From Bathymodiolus brooksi (lineage: Eukaryota > Mollusca > Bivalvia > Mytilida > Modiolidae), in NCBI GenBank assembly GCA_963680875.1, contig OY804589.1, positions 16,388,028 to 16,452,027 of the forward strand: a stretch of 64,000 nt of DNA, in the 5' to 3' direction. The notes beneath the pieces were generated by a model, which did no database searches, was not told the origin of the DNA, and worked only from the letters and a program-made list of their open reading frames with translations. Below are positions 43,610-55,530 of this stretch, in pieces (position 1 is the first letter of the stretch; the number at the start of each line of letters is the position of its first letter). The position numbers were made by a program, and so were the translations under genes.

Positions 43610-43962
43610 CAGTGCCGGATTTAGATTTATAAAGAGATCTAGAGGCCCTAGGCCAATCCACTTGTGAAGTCCCTCCCAATTCCTCACCTTCGCGACTGGA
43701 GGAAGATTGAAGTGTGCTTAATCAATTTCAATAAAGGCGAAGATGATGAGGGGTGTTTAAAATTCTGCAATATTCTGAAATGGAGTGCAACTGTGCAAGG
43801 CAAATTACTGAAGGGTTGTTTAGAAAGTACAGTACGTTATGACAGCATAAGTGTGAAAGTCCAATAGCATTGTTAAAAATATGATACACCTTGGGCGGAG
43901 GCCCCCTAAAGTTTGAGGCCCTAGTCTTCAGCCTATAGGGCCTATAGGTAAATCCGGCACTG
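43610..43962. mobile_element. hAT-like MITE, 353 bp
   Basis: Terminal inverted repeats CAGTGCCGGATTTA / TAAATCCGGCACTG. Flanked by CATATCAT (43602-43609) and TATATCAT (43963-43970), an 8-bp target duplication with one mismatch. CAGTG-type ends and 8-bp duplications are hAT hallmarks. Subterminal AGAGGCCCTAGG / GAGGCCCTAG boxes. No transposase. Confidence 0.8.
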
Positions 43963-44188
43963 TATATCATTGTGATAGAAGTCATAGTTTCATTGGTAAA
44001 ACATATTATTACAGAAACAATTGTGTCGTTCTTCATTAAAACAAAATTATATACAATGTATCACATTATTTTAATTGCACTTAATTATAAGTAAAATATA
44101 AAAATGACATATAAAATAAGAGAAACACCATATTAAGCGAGTTCCTGATCGTCGACATATGACCCAATTGAAATAGCTCGTTCTTTTA

Positions 44189-45079
44189 TCAACTAAGACA
44201 AAAGTCTCCGATTAAGAACTGCAGCTTTTGAAAGGGCAGTAGCTCTGAAAACGCGAGATCCGGATAAAACGATGTTATTACTGTTTCCATTTCTTCGAAT
44301 AGTTCTTGTCTGATACAACTGAAGGTTTTGCATTCAGATAAGAAATGGTGCAAGTCTTCGAATATATCGCCATCGCATATATTACACTTAGAACTTTCAC
44401 GGAGATTAATTTTAGAAAGACGTTCATTCAAGGGCATGTAATTGGTTCTAGCTAGAAACTTTAATCGAGAGGTCCAGAAATCATTTATACTGCATAAATA
44501 TGCTTGTTTCCCTGGTGAAATATTAAATGTGCTATAGTTTGATAGACAGCTCATTTCCAGTCTCCCAGATAATTCCTTATCTTGAACTGCTTTATAGAAT
44601 TTTTTTTTAAATATGTTTGTATTAAACTTTTCATAGTAGTAATGGTCTAATCTTATTGACTGGAATATATTTTTCATTTCCATTCCACACATTCGGATTT
44701 TTTTATCTCCATGAATACAATTTTGCATAACTTGTGAGCCGTAAGTTCATCAACTCTTGCAAAATAATTAACATCTTGTCGGTCAAGAAATTCATTAATT
44801 GGTTCCCATCCAAATTCTGATAGGAGAGCAGATTTTGGAAAACTCATTTTCGTTTTCAAAATAATTTTTCCAGCTTGGTACTGCAACCTTTCAATGTTAT
44901 GAGCACTTGAATTGCAACCGTGTGCAATAGAAGGGTGTATAATAGAGGTTCATAACGGGTCACAAAGTTAACGTGTTCAGAGGCTAAATTAACCCCTAAA
45001 TTCTGCTCTGATATCATACTGACTAAATCGTTCATCAGAACAGAGAAAAGGGTTGGGGACAGGACACATCCCTGTTTTA
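44189..45079 (-). pseudogene. LINE ORF2 3' remnant with internal deletion
   Basis: At the right end the minus strand reads QGCVLSPTLFSVLMNDLVSM, an RT motif. Downstream comes QYQAGKIILKTKMSFPKSAL and LLSEFGWEPINEFLDRQDVN; after a frameshift near 44700, SINDFWTSRLKFLARTNYMP, LNERLSKINLRESSKCNICD and DLHHFLSEC, a CxxC...H...C knuckle typical of LINE C-termini, ending FLIGDFCLS-stop. The YADD segment is missing. Confidence 0.75.
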
Positions 45080-45219
45080 GAAGTTACTATGATATAGTTA
45101 GACAATCATAATAATAATATAATTAAATTTTTGCCAAAATAAGTTGGAGACATGGTTTTGTTTGCGCCCTTGCCCCCGGCTCCTACCCCCTGCCCCCACC
45201 CCCATAAATGTTTTCCCCA

Positions 45220-47704
45220 TTAAACATGGGATAAATTTGCTACAGTTTCTTCCACCATACCATCTATATCTTCTCTAGTTGGACATTTCGCTTTAATTTT
45301 AGTTGCCATTTCTCTGATCTCTTCAGATGTTTTATGAGGATTAGTTTTATGAACGTCTATTGAGGAAGCGACAAGTGTGTGTATGTCAATGGGTAAAAGC
45401 AATATTCCAAAAACACCACCTGCAACATGCAAAGCTCTTCCGGCTGTTGTTCCGATAGTTTTAAATGCTGTGGTAGTGACAGCGGCTCCTGTTGATATTA
45501 CATCATCAACATAAGACGCTATTCTTAAAGAATCTAAAATGGTGCTCCCTATAACATTCCAACCAGCACTCTTAATACCAGTTGCCGATCTTAGTGCAAT
45601 ATTTCCCCAGAATCTAACCCATGAGGGGAAATTTGCATCAATATCTCCGTAGTCTTGTAGCAACGTGCCCATTTCAACACATTCTTTCATCAGGAATTCA
45701 ACTCGAGATTTATATTTCTTCACAATATTTTCCGCTGAACTTCTCCTCTTTTTTGATAAAACAGCATCAGTTATCTGCGACCCACTGACCACTATGCCAC
45801 CACCACCAGCAATCACGCCACCTATAACAGGACAAATCATCTCTCAGTCATGTACATTTATAATCAGTTACTAGAATACATCTAATAAAGGGCTATGCGG
45901 AGCAAAATATGATACGAACGCAGCATGTCGACAAGGGCAAGTTGAACAAGAGTGTTAAACACAGTAATTTGCTGATAGTTATGATGTTTAACGCAATTTC
46001 AATATTTCAGTTATATCGTGGTGGTCAGCTTTAGTGATAGGGGAAACCGGAGTACCAGGAGAAAATCACCGACCTGCCGCAAGTTACTGACAAACTTTAT
46101 CGCATAATGTTGCATCGAATACACCTCGCCTAAGTGGGATTCGAACTCACAACGTTAGTGGTGATAGGCACTGATTGTATTTGGTAGTTGTAAATCCAAC
46201 TACCGTACGACCACTACTTCCCCGAACCCACTGTAAATTGGGGACTTCTCTCAATTTACTATTTTAAACGTTTGTTCCCTTTAGCCCTCTTTAACCCATT
46301 TAATCGTGGAAACCATAAACACTAGCCATGTCAAATTTTCAACAACAGCAAACTGCATCAAAATTGGATGAAAAATAATAATTCTATAATTCTATATGCC
46401 TTCCAAATTAGCGAAATTTCGGGTCTGGACGCCTTCTAGACTCTTTTATATAAAAATAAATTAAACTAAAGAAAATGTATTGCCCATCAATAAGCCATGT
46501 AGATGAGTATTTTGCAACAAAAAACAAAAAAAAACTGCATTAAAATTGGATTAAAAATAAAAAAGTAAAAAATATGAAATCCCTCCTTTGGATCCCTTTT
46601 ATGTCAAAAACGGTAATAAATTCATGATAATGCAATGCATTTTTCTGAAAGAGATATTCTTAAGGAATTCATTAAATAGAAAGTTCACCAAGATCAGATG
46701 AAAAATAAAGTCTCCATGTACAAAACAGAAACATCAATTTTTGCACCTCAGGGCCTCTTGTTTGGAAACGGGTAGGGTTACAATATCCCAAATTAATACC
46801 AATCTTTATTCAGTGCCAATGATCATTGTGAACAACATTCAAAAGGATTCGTCAACTACAACTTTAGTTATCGAACGTAAACCATTCTTCCTACAGACGG
46901 ACGACAACACAATAACATAATACGACAGCATTTTTGCGATCATTTAAAATATCGATACTAAAATAATTTGCAGATAAATTTCATCGAGTAATTTTACCAG
47001 TTCAAGAAAATTATCGATCTTTTAATTGACGACATCAGCGTCCAATAGAGAAAATACAAGTCATATTCATATATCACATATATTCTGGTGCCTCGAAAAA
47101 GTTCGCATCTCCTGTTCCAAGTATGACACCCGTTATTCGGATATCGTGTTGAACACACGGAAACATATTCTGATACGAAATCATATGCAAAAGGTCTTCA
47201 CATATTGACAGAATGAACAGTAATAAGCAAAGCAAAGATTGTTAGGGCATACAATTATGGTTTAACTAGTATCGCACGCATAATGGTTCATTGAGGAAAA
47301 GAAGTCCGTATGTATTCACGATGTTTGGGCTCCGATTGCCATTTTATTTATATTTATTTTTTATTCTGAAGTTAAATGACATTCGTAACCTTGTTTCTTT
47401 AGCTAATATATTGATCCTTAATGTTTCTTATTTTACTTCATTTACCTGCGATAGACAGACCTAGAGAGGCTCCAAATGTTACAAATGACAATCCAAATCC
47501 AACAATTCCTAATATGCCACCAACAATGGCTCCCGCTGCACCACCAATTTTAGCTTTGCTTATTTTTTTAAAATGTTCATCTAGATTATTCGCTAATTCT
47601 TCCAATTCTACCACCAGGGCATCATTTTCGTCAACCAGTTGGTGAAGTTGGTCCTTAAAAGAGAGCAAGCGGGAACGTGGACTGACATCCGAAAACTCAG
47701 CCAT
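45220..47704 (-). CDS. Apolipoprotein L-like membrane protein, two exons
   Basis: Exon 1 is 47446-47704 (ATG at 47704 in ATCATGG; donor CGCAG|GTAAAT) and exon 2 is 45220-45842 (acceptor ACTGAG|AG, stop TAA 45220). Phases match and give 293 residues. A charged helical segment (about 15-50, VDENDALVVELEELANNLDE) precedes a Gly-rich hydrophobic stretch (53-86, GGAAGAIVGGILGIVGFGLS) and a second (89-115, PVIGGVIAGGGGIVV). An amphipathic middle (SWVRFWGNIALRSATGIKSA) leads to a third hydrophobic segment at 223-250 (GGVFGILLLPIDIHTLVASS) and a polar C-terminus. This order is that of the apolipoprotein L domain, a colicin-like helical fold of membrane or lipid-binding proteins. The 1.6-kb intron contains a SINE. 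Precise role unknown. Confidence 0.8.
45983..46218 (-). mobile_element. SINE, copy 3, inside the ApoL-like intron
   Basis: Nearly full-length on the minus strand: a tRNA-like head (GTAGTTGGATTTACAACTAC, then GTTGTGAGTTCGAATCCCAC with a B-box), the body TGTCAGTAACTTGCGGCAGG and the tail GTTAAACATCAT. It shares the gene's orientation. Confidence 0.75.
46290..46790. repeat. Diverged interspersed repeat in the ApoL-like intron
   Basis: CTGCATCAAAATTGGATGAA, then a second GCATTAAAATTGGATTAAAA unit, and CACCTCAGGGCCTCTTGTTT near the end. Degenerate tandem units of about 170-200 bp. Confidence 0.5.
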
Positions 47705-47710
47705 GATCAA

Positions 47711-49081
47711 TTTTACCAGAAAGTATCCTTTTCAACAGAACATATTACCTGTTTCAAATATAAGATGAAATAAATGTAGTGCATACAATCATTATCAATT
47801 ACAGGTCAAATACACAATAGGGTCAAAGGCCAAATATTTCAACAACAAAGCAAAAGCATTTAGTATTTGTATAATACGACACCTTCCGTCACACATTGTT
47901 CTCCTAATGTTCTCAGGAATGTGTCGAATAATAGGTTGGCTTGGCCTTTATATGGTAATTAAAATTGTAATTTTAAAGATATAATATGTGTTATGTAAGT
48001 AAAAAAAATACATGTGTAACGAATATTTTATTATTTAAATCAGTCATTCATAAGCATATTCAAGTAGAAACAGGATTCATTTTAAAATTAAAAAATGAAA
48101 TCAAATACATGTATTGAAATACAATTTTAAAAATAATATTGTCCATGTTTTAATTGTAATTAAAAAAAAATGTTGCTTAATTTTTTTCTATATAAATACA
48201 AGTGTGGACACAGAAATGTGCTGTCCAAAAGGCAAGTGTGAATGTCAATATTTCATATTATTAACTTTAAAAAAAAATTCATGGACACAGGGGTCCTGGA
48301 TTTTTTCTTAATAAAAAACTAATCCTGGATTATTATATTTGCTTAAAGTCCGGTCCTGTGTTTTTATTTAAAATTTTCATCATAGCCCCCCTCCCCCTCC
48401 CAAGGGATATAAATTTGTATCATTAATAATAAATTAATAAATAATAAATTCAGATTTTCTATTTAAAATAAATCTCATTTATAAAACCACTGATATTTGT
48501 TCAATTTTTAATGCTGATTTAAGCTTTAGTCGCAACAAATATTTATTTTTCTCTTTAAACTGTCGAAACATAACATTTATTTAACTGTAAAATTCACAAA
48601 TAAAATTCACCCCCTTTTTCCCTTTTTTCTTGTTTAAATCAATGATCAACAATATTCCAGAATCAAACAAATGAATAAATATAACATAGATTTCTTTCAC
48701 ATGCATCTTTTTACCGTGCGGAGTCAGTGTGTTTTTAATCGTTCATCCAATCAGGACGCTCATTATTCTTGTCCAAGATAAATATACATCACTAAAATTA
48801 CCTGTGGGTGTTTCCCCACTTCAACTCGTTAATTTACATAGAAATCGGAGATATTTCGTCATAAAACTTCACACATGGTTTTTTCAACACCGTATCTGTT
48901 TCTCGATGCAGCCGACCGATTACAGTGACCCGTGACTCACTTTAACACGTTCTACCAGTTTTTTCTTAATAATGTTTTTTTAATAAAGCTAGCTAGATTT
49001 AGATTTTTGAACAATTAAATTATATGTTGGAAAAATACTTTAGACTAATTGATTTTTTTTCTCTTCAATTTATTAAGAAAT
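47711..49081. other. Upstream of the ApoL-like gene; AT-rich
   Basis: Includes the presumed 5' flank of the gene. No TATA box in a position I would defend. No other gene. Confidence 0.5.
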
Positions 49082-49340
49082 GCCGTCGTGGTCGTGATCG
49101 TTGGATTTACAACTACCAGCGCAATCAGTTCGTATCACCACTACTAAAGTTCTGAGTTCGAACCCCGTTCAAGGCGAGGTGTACGTGATACATTATGTGA
49201 TAAAGGTTGTCAGTGACTTGCGACAGGTCGGTTGTTTTCTCCGCGTACATCCGGTTTCCTCCATCAATAAAACTGACCTATACTATATAACTGAAATATT
49301 GTTTTGAGAGTGGCGTTAATCACCATAAAACCAACCATCA
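49082..49340 (+). mobile_element. SINE, copy 4, full-length
   Basis: CGTCGTGGTCGTGATCGTTG, then GATTTACAACTACC, a B-box in GAGTTCGAACCCCG, the body TTGTCAGTGACTTGCGACAG, TCTCCGCGTACATCCGGTTT, and the tail GAGTGGCGTTAATCACCAT with AAACCAACC. Confidence 0.85.
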
Positions 49341-49569
49341 ATTTTTAAGCACAGTTAGGTATAATGTTATTGATTAATTCATTGAATATAATTTAGCTAA
49401 TCACGTGGCTTAATGTGAAATACCAAGTCTAACAACCTGAGCAGAATTAAATTTTATATGTTACCCTATATCAAACTTTCATATAAATAAAACAGAGGTG
49501 ACATACTTTATTTTAAATACACCGTCCCGTGATGTGCAGCTACAATTAACACCACGGCACGATATTTTT

Positions 49570-49614
49570 GAAAGATAGTTGAAAGTGGCGTTAAACATCA
49601 TAAAACCAACAATT
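49570..49614 (+). mobile_element. SINE 3' tail fragment
   Basis: AGTTGAAAGTGGCGTTAAAC, ATCATAAAACCAAC: only the 3' tail of the same SINE family. Confidence 0.6.
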
Positions 49615-50042
49615 AACACCCACTGTTTCCAATTACCATACACTTGCATCAAATTCAGCAAGAGTAAAATCTCAAGCGGCTGCAAGGACAACCTCCGTAT
49701 ATTCGTATGACGAGCAGCAGATATACCACTGGTACTATCTATGCTAGGTAAAGCTGTATGGTTCAATGCACTGGAAGACAATGAAGGGATTGCCATCAAC
49801 ACGACAGCTTTCGCCTATTATGTTACAGAGTACTGGGTAGAGGGAAACAATCGTCAGCAATGAAATCACTTTGACAACAAGGTTTCAAGTACCAACAACC
49901 AACCAGAGAAATGACAGATCAAATAAAAGAAGCATGTCAACCACAACATCTTCGATCTGAAAGAACTACACAAGAAAACACAAAAGCCAGCGTCGTCCAA
50001 GTCACATTCCTTTTCCACATGAACATTCTACAGTAACAAGTC
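49615..50042 (+). other. Possible decayed coding sequence
   Basis: A forward frame at about 49713-49861 reads ADIPLVLSMLGKAVWFNALE and INTTAFAYYVTEYWVEGNN before a stop. Codon use looks protein-like but I cannot name it. Confidence 0.2.
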
Positions 50043-50130
50043 AGTAAATTTTATTTAAAGTCGGTACTTTTAATACATTTAAAAAATAACATGAGCTACA
50101 TGAAGCTCTTAAACCCGACTACAGTAGACA
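50043..50130 (+). repeat. Fragment of the dispersed TTTATTTAAAGTCGG repeat
   Basis: TTTTATTTAAAGTCGGTAC, ATGAGCTACATGAAGCTCTT and AAACCCGACTAC correspond to the head of the copies at 11745 and 55228. Confidence 0.5.
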
Positions 50131-50724
50131 CGGTTGGTAATCTGCACAGGCAGAACAGTCGGTTCTGCAAAGGAATTCGTGAGGATAACTTCCGGTTTTG
50201 GTGGAGGGGAGTTCACGAAGACGCTTCGCAAGGTATGTACATGTCAAAAATTGAAATTTGCTTTTCTTACTGCTCGAATATTGCAAAATCAGAGAATGCT
50301 ATGCTGTGGCGAATGCTTTCACGATTAGAAACATGAATAGTTTATTGTTGTATATGAAGTGTAACTCTCGCAAAATCAATCGTCCCATGAAAAACATAAC
50401 GAAAATTGTGACACTCTTACATTTCTAAGTTGTTCGTGACAAAGATGCAAGTTAAATTGTCAATATTTTTTCATCATGGGAGTCTAAATGTAATCGGGGA
50501 TAAATTCCGATTCGTCAGAAGTAAATTGAAGTCTAGATAAATCTACAAACTGTCAATGTTCTCGTGTTCCTGCTTGAGGAGATCGGTTCTGATAGAGCAC
50601 ATTCCGAACGCATGAGGAGATTTGCTAGTTTGTTCATTGTTTTCTGCAAAATTGATAAATTTACACTTTTAAGCTTAAAACTGATAAACACTCTAATCAA
50701 AATAAACTATTATCTGTCCACTTT
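50131..50724. other. No supported gene
   Basis: AT-rich with a few short frames. TTTCAG at about 50723-50728 looks like a splice acceptor for the following coding fragment. Confidence 0.4.
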
Positions 50725-51412
50725 CAGGAGATGCCAGGATTCAAGGGAAAGAAGAAAAGGGGACTGCCATTGACTCTTTACAAAACCCATTTCGATATAG
50801 ATTGCCTGTATCACCGCCAAGGAAACGAGCATAAACAAGTAGCAGTACACCAAATTTAAAATCCCCATCTAATCAGGACACCAAGTTTATTAAAAAAAAT
50901 CTCTTTCAATTTCAAAATATTTATATCCTTTCAAACGGGTTTTCACACCTATTCGGCACAACCTTTTTACTAAAGAAGACGGAAACTTCACCGCAGATCT
51001 ACAACATGTTTCCTTTACGAGTCTTGATGAAAGTATAGGCAAGATAGAAGTTGACCCGAAGGAAGAAGCTTCAGTAGTTGAAGTTTTTCAAGATGTTCTT
51101 GACAAACTTTCTGATGTTGGGAAAAAGGTATTGAAATTCTTTAAATTAGTACAAGATGGAAAATTTCCTTTGAATAACATTACATTTAAGTAGTTTTTGG
51201 GCATTGTAGAATGGTTTGACAAAGATGAATCACGTCAAATGAGATATTCGCCATCAACTCTCCAATTTTTTTGGTTAGTGAGAAAGTTATTTGGTGGTTG
51301 CTTCATTCGTTTTATGTCTGGCCCAAAAAATGAAAGTGACATTTTAACAGGATCTTCAACGCCGAATAGGTGTGGAAACCCGTTTGAAAGGATATACATA
51401 TTTTGAAATTGA
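50725..51412 (+). pseudogene. Unknown repeat-family coding fragment with an inverted duplicate
   Basis: After TTTCAG one frame reads DARIQGKEEKGTAIDSLQNP, RLPVSPPRKRA, stop, TSSSTPNLKSPSNQDTKF. Following a frameshift another reads LFTKEDGNFTADLQHVSFTS, VVEVFQDVLDKLSDVGKKVL and NNITFK, TAG stop (about 51191), then FLGIVEWFDKDESRQMRYSP, STLQFFWLVRKLFGG and IRFMSGPKNESDILTG. The long uninterrupted stretches and in-frame lesions mark a decayed gene. The RYSxxTLxFF...KLFGG...RFMSGPKN block looks like a multi-copy molluscan protein I cannot name. Confidence 0.45.
50835..50957. repeat. 123-bp inverted repeat, left arm
   Basis: The reverse complement of 51361-51483 (ACAAGTAGCAGTACACCAA... to ...CCTATTCGGC). 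In both arms the same strand sense encodes TSSSTP(N/S)LKSPS and FIKKNLFQFQN. Confidence 0.85.
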
Positions 51413-51483
51413 AAGAGATTTTTTTTAATAAACTTGGGTATCCTGATTGATGGGGATTTTAAACTTGGTGTACTGCTACTTGT
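51361..51483. repeat. 123-bp inverted repeat, right arm
   Basis: Partner of 50835-50957. The coding sense here is the minus strand, so one exon-like segment was duplicated in inverted orientation. Confidence 0.85.
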
Positions 51484-51828
51484 TTTTGCTATGGTCATCA
51501 ACAGAGTCCTAGATTTAATCTGACGTGTACTTCTCGTGCTTGTTCTTTGAAAGTTTTGTCAAAATAACAGTATTTTTGTTGAAACTTATATTCTTTTATT
51601 CTTATTTAAAACTCTCGCTAAATAGGCCTCTCGATACGAAATGGATTGGCTGTGCGTAGCGAAGAACAAGCTAAAAAAGTTCCGAAAATCTTTCCGACCA
51701 ATGAAATAGCGCGAAACAACATATGCTCCTGAATGGAGGAAAGTTGGATGTGTCGTCGAGAATAAACTTGAATTTCGTCAATAAATATTTGTTGTTCGTA
51801 CGTATAAACTAGATAGGAATGAAGGAAT

Positions 51829-53300
51829 GTCACCGCACTATTTAAGAAAGGCGATAAAAGCCAACCTGTAAATTACCCCCCAGTATCATTGACATCAGTA
51901 CCTTGCAAGATCATGGAACATGTCATATTTAAACATATAATGAACCATCTTGACAAGCATAACATACGTGTGCGCTTTAGAAACAAACGATCATGTAAGT
52001 CACAGCTAGTCATTACAACTGAAGACATAGCAAGAAATCTTGACAACAACCAACAAGTCGATATGCTCATATTTGATTTTAGTAAAGCCTTTGACACGGT
52101 ACCACACAAGCGTCTACTGAAAAAGCTGGAATCATATGGCATAAATGGGAACATTCTATCATGGCTTGAAGCATGGCTCACGCAAAGAGATCAACAAGTG
52201 ACCATAGAAGGAGACAAATCTAGTACAGCCAAAGTAACATCTGGTGTACCACAGGGAACGGTTCTAGGACATTTGATGTTCCTTTTATATATCAACGATA
52301 TAGGCAATGACATCACATCCATCGCCTATTTGCAGATGATAGCCTACTATGCTTAGCAATATCCACCAAAGACGATTGCAAACGGCTACAACAAGATCTT
52401 GACAGAATGGTTAATTGGACTAAAACATGGCAGATGATTTTCAACCCTCTGAAATGCTATGTTCTAAAGATTACAAAAAAGAAGAAAACAGTAGACTTCG
52501 ACTATAACATCAATGGACAAACCTTAGAAACAGTGACATCAAATCCATACCTAGAGCTGAACTCACGAACACCATGTCTTGGGACAAACAAGTTCAGAAA
52601 GTTGTAGCGAAAGGAAATAAAGCACTAGGCTTCATACGTATAAATGTAGGATCATGTCCAGAGGAGGTAAACAAACAAGCATACCTTGCGCCTGTCCGAC
52701 CTCACCTAGAGTATGCCAGCAGCGCTTGGGACCCTCATCTCCAAAAACATATTCAACAGATTGAGATGGTCCAACGCCGAGCAGCACGCTTCATCAAAAG
52801 CAACTACTCAAGAGACCCTGGTACAGTGACAACATTACTCGAACAACTGGAATTACCACCACTTTCAACAAGGAGAAAAATAGCCCGTATCACACTTTTA
52901 CATAAAGCCATCCATGAAAAAGTAGCGATACCAATACGATCCTACATCATTAAACCAACGAGAACTTCGAGATTCCATCATCCGAAGAGATACATACAAA
53001 TTAGACCGAAAAAAGATGCTTACAGTTTCTTCCCACGTACCATCAGGGATTGGAACCAACTATCAGATTAACTGTTAGACATAGCGAGCAGTGATGAATT
53101 TAAGAGCAGACTCACTAAGCTCTACTACGGTGGCTGAACAACATGAACAAAAGATGATGATTTTATCCTGATTTTAATCACTTGTAAATACACACACTTT
53201 TGGGACTTTACTGTATATACTAATAATTTTGTCATATTGGAGGACGTCACAAATACTTGAGTGATGGGTCAACGACCTTTTTCAAGTCAACACCATAGAT
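51829..53300 (+). mobile_element. CR1-like LINE, 5'-truncated
   Basis: Starts inside RT (TALFKKGDKSQPVNYPPVSL), then TSVPCKIMEHVIFKHIMNHL, DMLIFDFSKAFDTVPHKRLL and SGVPQGTVLGHLMFLLYIND. A frameshift near 52330 leads to the catalytic RLFADDSLLCLAI, then NWTKTWQMIFNPLKC. A second frameshift near 52570 leads to SWDKQVQKVVAKGNKALGF, RPHLEYASSAWDPHL, IEMVQRRAARFIKSNYSR and FFPRTIRDWNQLSD. The 3' end carries ATAGATAGATAGATAA, the short tandem 3' terminus typical of CR1/L2-type LINEs instead of poly(A). Confidence 0.85.
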
Positions 53301-54420
53301 AGATAGATAAATCACTTTTGAGACGAGGACAAGCGAATGTCCTTTTCAAAACTGGCGCGTTATTGTAAAATATCGAGTCGAAGGGAAGATTCCCTCTTCG
53401 TATTTTGACGATTGTTTCTTACCTTTATGTATTTATATGTAAAACGGCAGCTGGACATAGAAACAAAAGTTAGTAGAACGAGAGAGTTGTAACACGAAAT
53501 GTTGTAAAATATGGATAAATGGTTCAAAGATGTACTTCCAGACAAAGATCCATACCATAATCGCGGGAGGGACCATGAATGATGAAAAAGGGGGTCCGGA
53601 ATTCGAGTGCCTGTGGTTTTAGCTATGTTGCAAAAAATAGAAAAATATTTAAGCATAAATCTGGAGGTATTGTTGTTGTATATAGAAATAATCTTAAAAA
53701 TCATATTAAATTTTTGCATTCCAATTCTGATTATGTGTCATGGCTGAATATTTCACAAGTATTTAATAATTACCTTTTATTGGGATGTGTGTAACAGTGT
53801 TTTCTTTCCACCAGTGTATTCTTTCCAGAGGACTAGTTACACTAGTGTATAATTTCCAGAGGAATTATTGCACTAGGTTATTTTTTCCATACGTAGTGTA
53901 AATTATCCTTTGTTTAATTGTGTATCAAAAACACTCTTAAAAGGGATTTTTGTTATTGGGACAATAAACAAATGGGGCATGGGCTATTTCGGGAGTTAAA
54001 ACATATAGAAGTGATTATTTCAAAATGAATTGTTATGTGGAAATTATACACTAATATAATTTATCCTGGAAAAAATTACCTAGTGCAGTTATTTTTCAAG
54101 GAAATAATACACTACCTTGTAATGTAATGTAGGCGTAAATTCATGTCCATATTATGTTGATTTCTAATCACATAGAATAAATACACTAGTGTGCATTATT
54201 CCATTGGAAATTATACCCTAGGGCATTTAGCCTTTTTTTTACTCTAGGGTATTCTGTATTTCGAAAATAATGTTTGTGGCGGAATCAATAACAATAGCTA
54301 AAAATCAAGAACTGAAGAATTCTGAATTAAATCAATAAAGTTACTTCAGCCACCATTCAAAACTAAATTTGGTGTATAAGTATCTATAAATAAATTACAG
54401 ACCTAAATTAAAGAGTGTTT
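53301..54420. other. AT-rich; recurring CACTAGTGTATAATTTCC motif
   Basis: Variants of (A)CACTAGTGTATAATTTCCAG occur at about 53805, 53836, 53868, 54045, 54080 and 54184, in mixed forms but the same general sense. The region is otherwise without genes. A minus-strand frame at 53360-53719 is not recognisable. Confidence 0.45.
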
Positions 54421-55227
54421 ACTACATGTAATAACCACACTAGACTCACTAGTGCAGAATCATTATTCATTCTTCTTTTTCTCCTCAGTTACTCAGTTGT
54501 ATACAAATATTGCAAACCGTCTATTTCTTTGATCATGAACCTTTTACACCTAGCTCGAATCCACTTTTTTTCATTTTCAGAACATTTTGATTGTAAGATT
54601 TGTTGTTCAGGTAATTCAAAATTGCTTGATATTCCTCCTGCTACATATTTTAATATTTAATCTTTGTCATTATAATATTAGAATAAATTGATGAGATGCT
54701 ATTAAATCAGTAGGGAAGCCAACGTCAGCTTCCGTAACTCCTCCCGTAAGGCTAAAAACATTTACGCAAGGGCAGATAATAATAACCCACCAGGTGTCGC
54801 CCATAATCGTAATAGGTATTGACGTTTGTTTACCATGACGATTACAGAATAAACCTTATATGAGAGATAAATATAAATAAATACATTCCCAAAAAACGTG
54901 AATTATCATGGTTAAATATATAAGTTGCAGAAAAAACCCCAAGAAAGTGTTTATTAGACATAATATCGGTATAAAACTAGGTATTTCCCGAGGTATTTGT
55001 TTTTGTTGTTATAGCTAAGAATATATGGCGGGAAATTCTCGAGGCTAAGAATAACTGACACAAACGCATCCCATTGGTTGTCAGTAAAAACTATGGTCAA
55101 CATTAGGTTTACCCATCATTCAAATGTGTAACGAAATAAAAAAATAGCCATCATTCCGCCTTTTATTTGCAAAACGAGGTTTGTAACCTAGGACGCTGTC
55201 AGCCGCCATTTTTGATAAAGAAGACGC
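54421..55227. other. No supported gene
   Basis: Nothing beyond short AT-rich frames. Confidence 0.5.
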
Positions 55228-55530
55228 TGAATAAATAAATAAATAAGTTTTATCTAAAGTCGGCATGGTTAAAAACCACAAACATACAAATATAAGCTCT
55301 AATGAGCCTTTGACCGACATACAACATAAATAACAATAATTAAGGCATGCAAAAATAAATTAAAAACAAAGAAAAACAAAGCTAGCACTACAAGAAAAGC
55401 ACAGACATGTAAGTTGGTAAGAAATCTGAAATAACTAAAACATGAAATTAAAAGCAATTTAAAAGCAGATATTATAGCTGAACAGAATTAAAAATAATAA
55501 GCTTACATGAAAGCTAAGCATAACTAAAAC
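55228..55530. repeat. Dispersed repeat, second copy
   Basis: ATAAATAAGTTTTATCTAAA, GTCGGCATGGTTAAAA, ATATAAGCTCTAATGAGCC, ACCGACATAC and AGCTAAGCATAACTAAAA match 11745-12070 in order. Confidence 0.65.
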
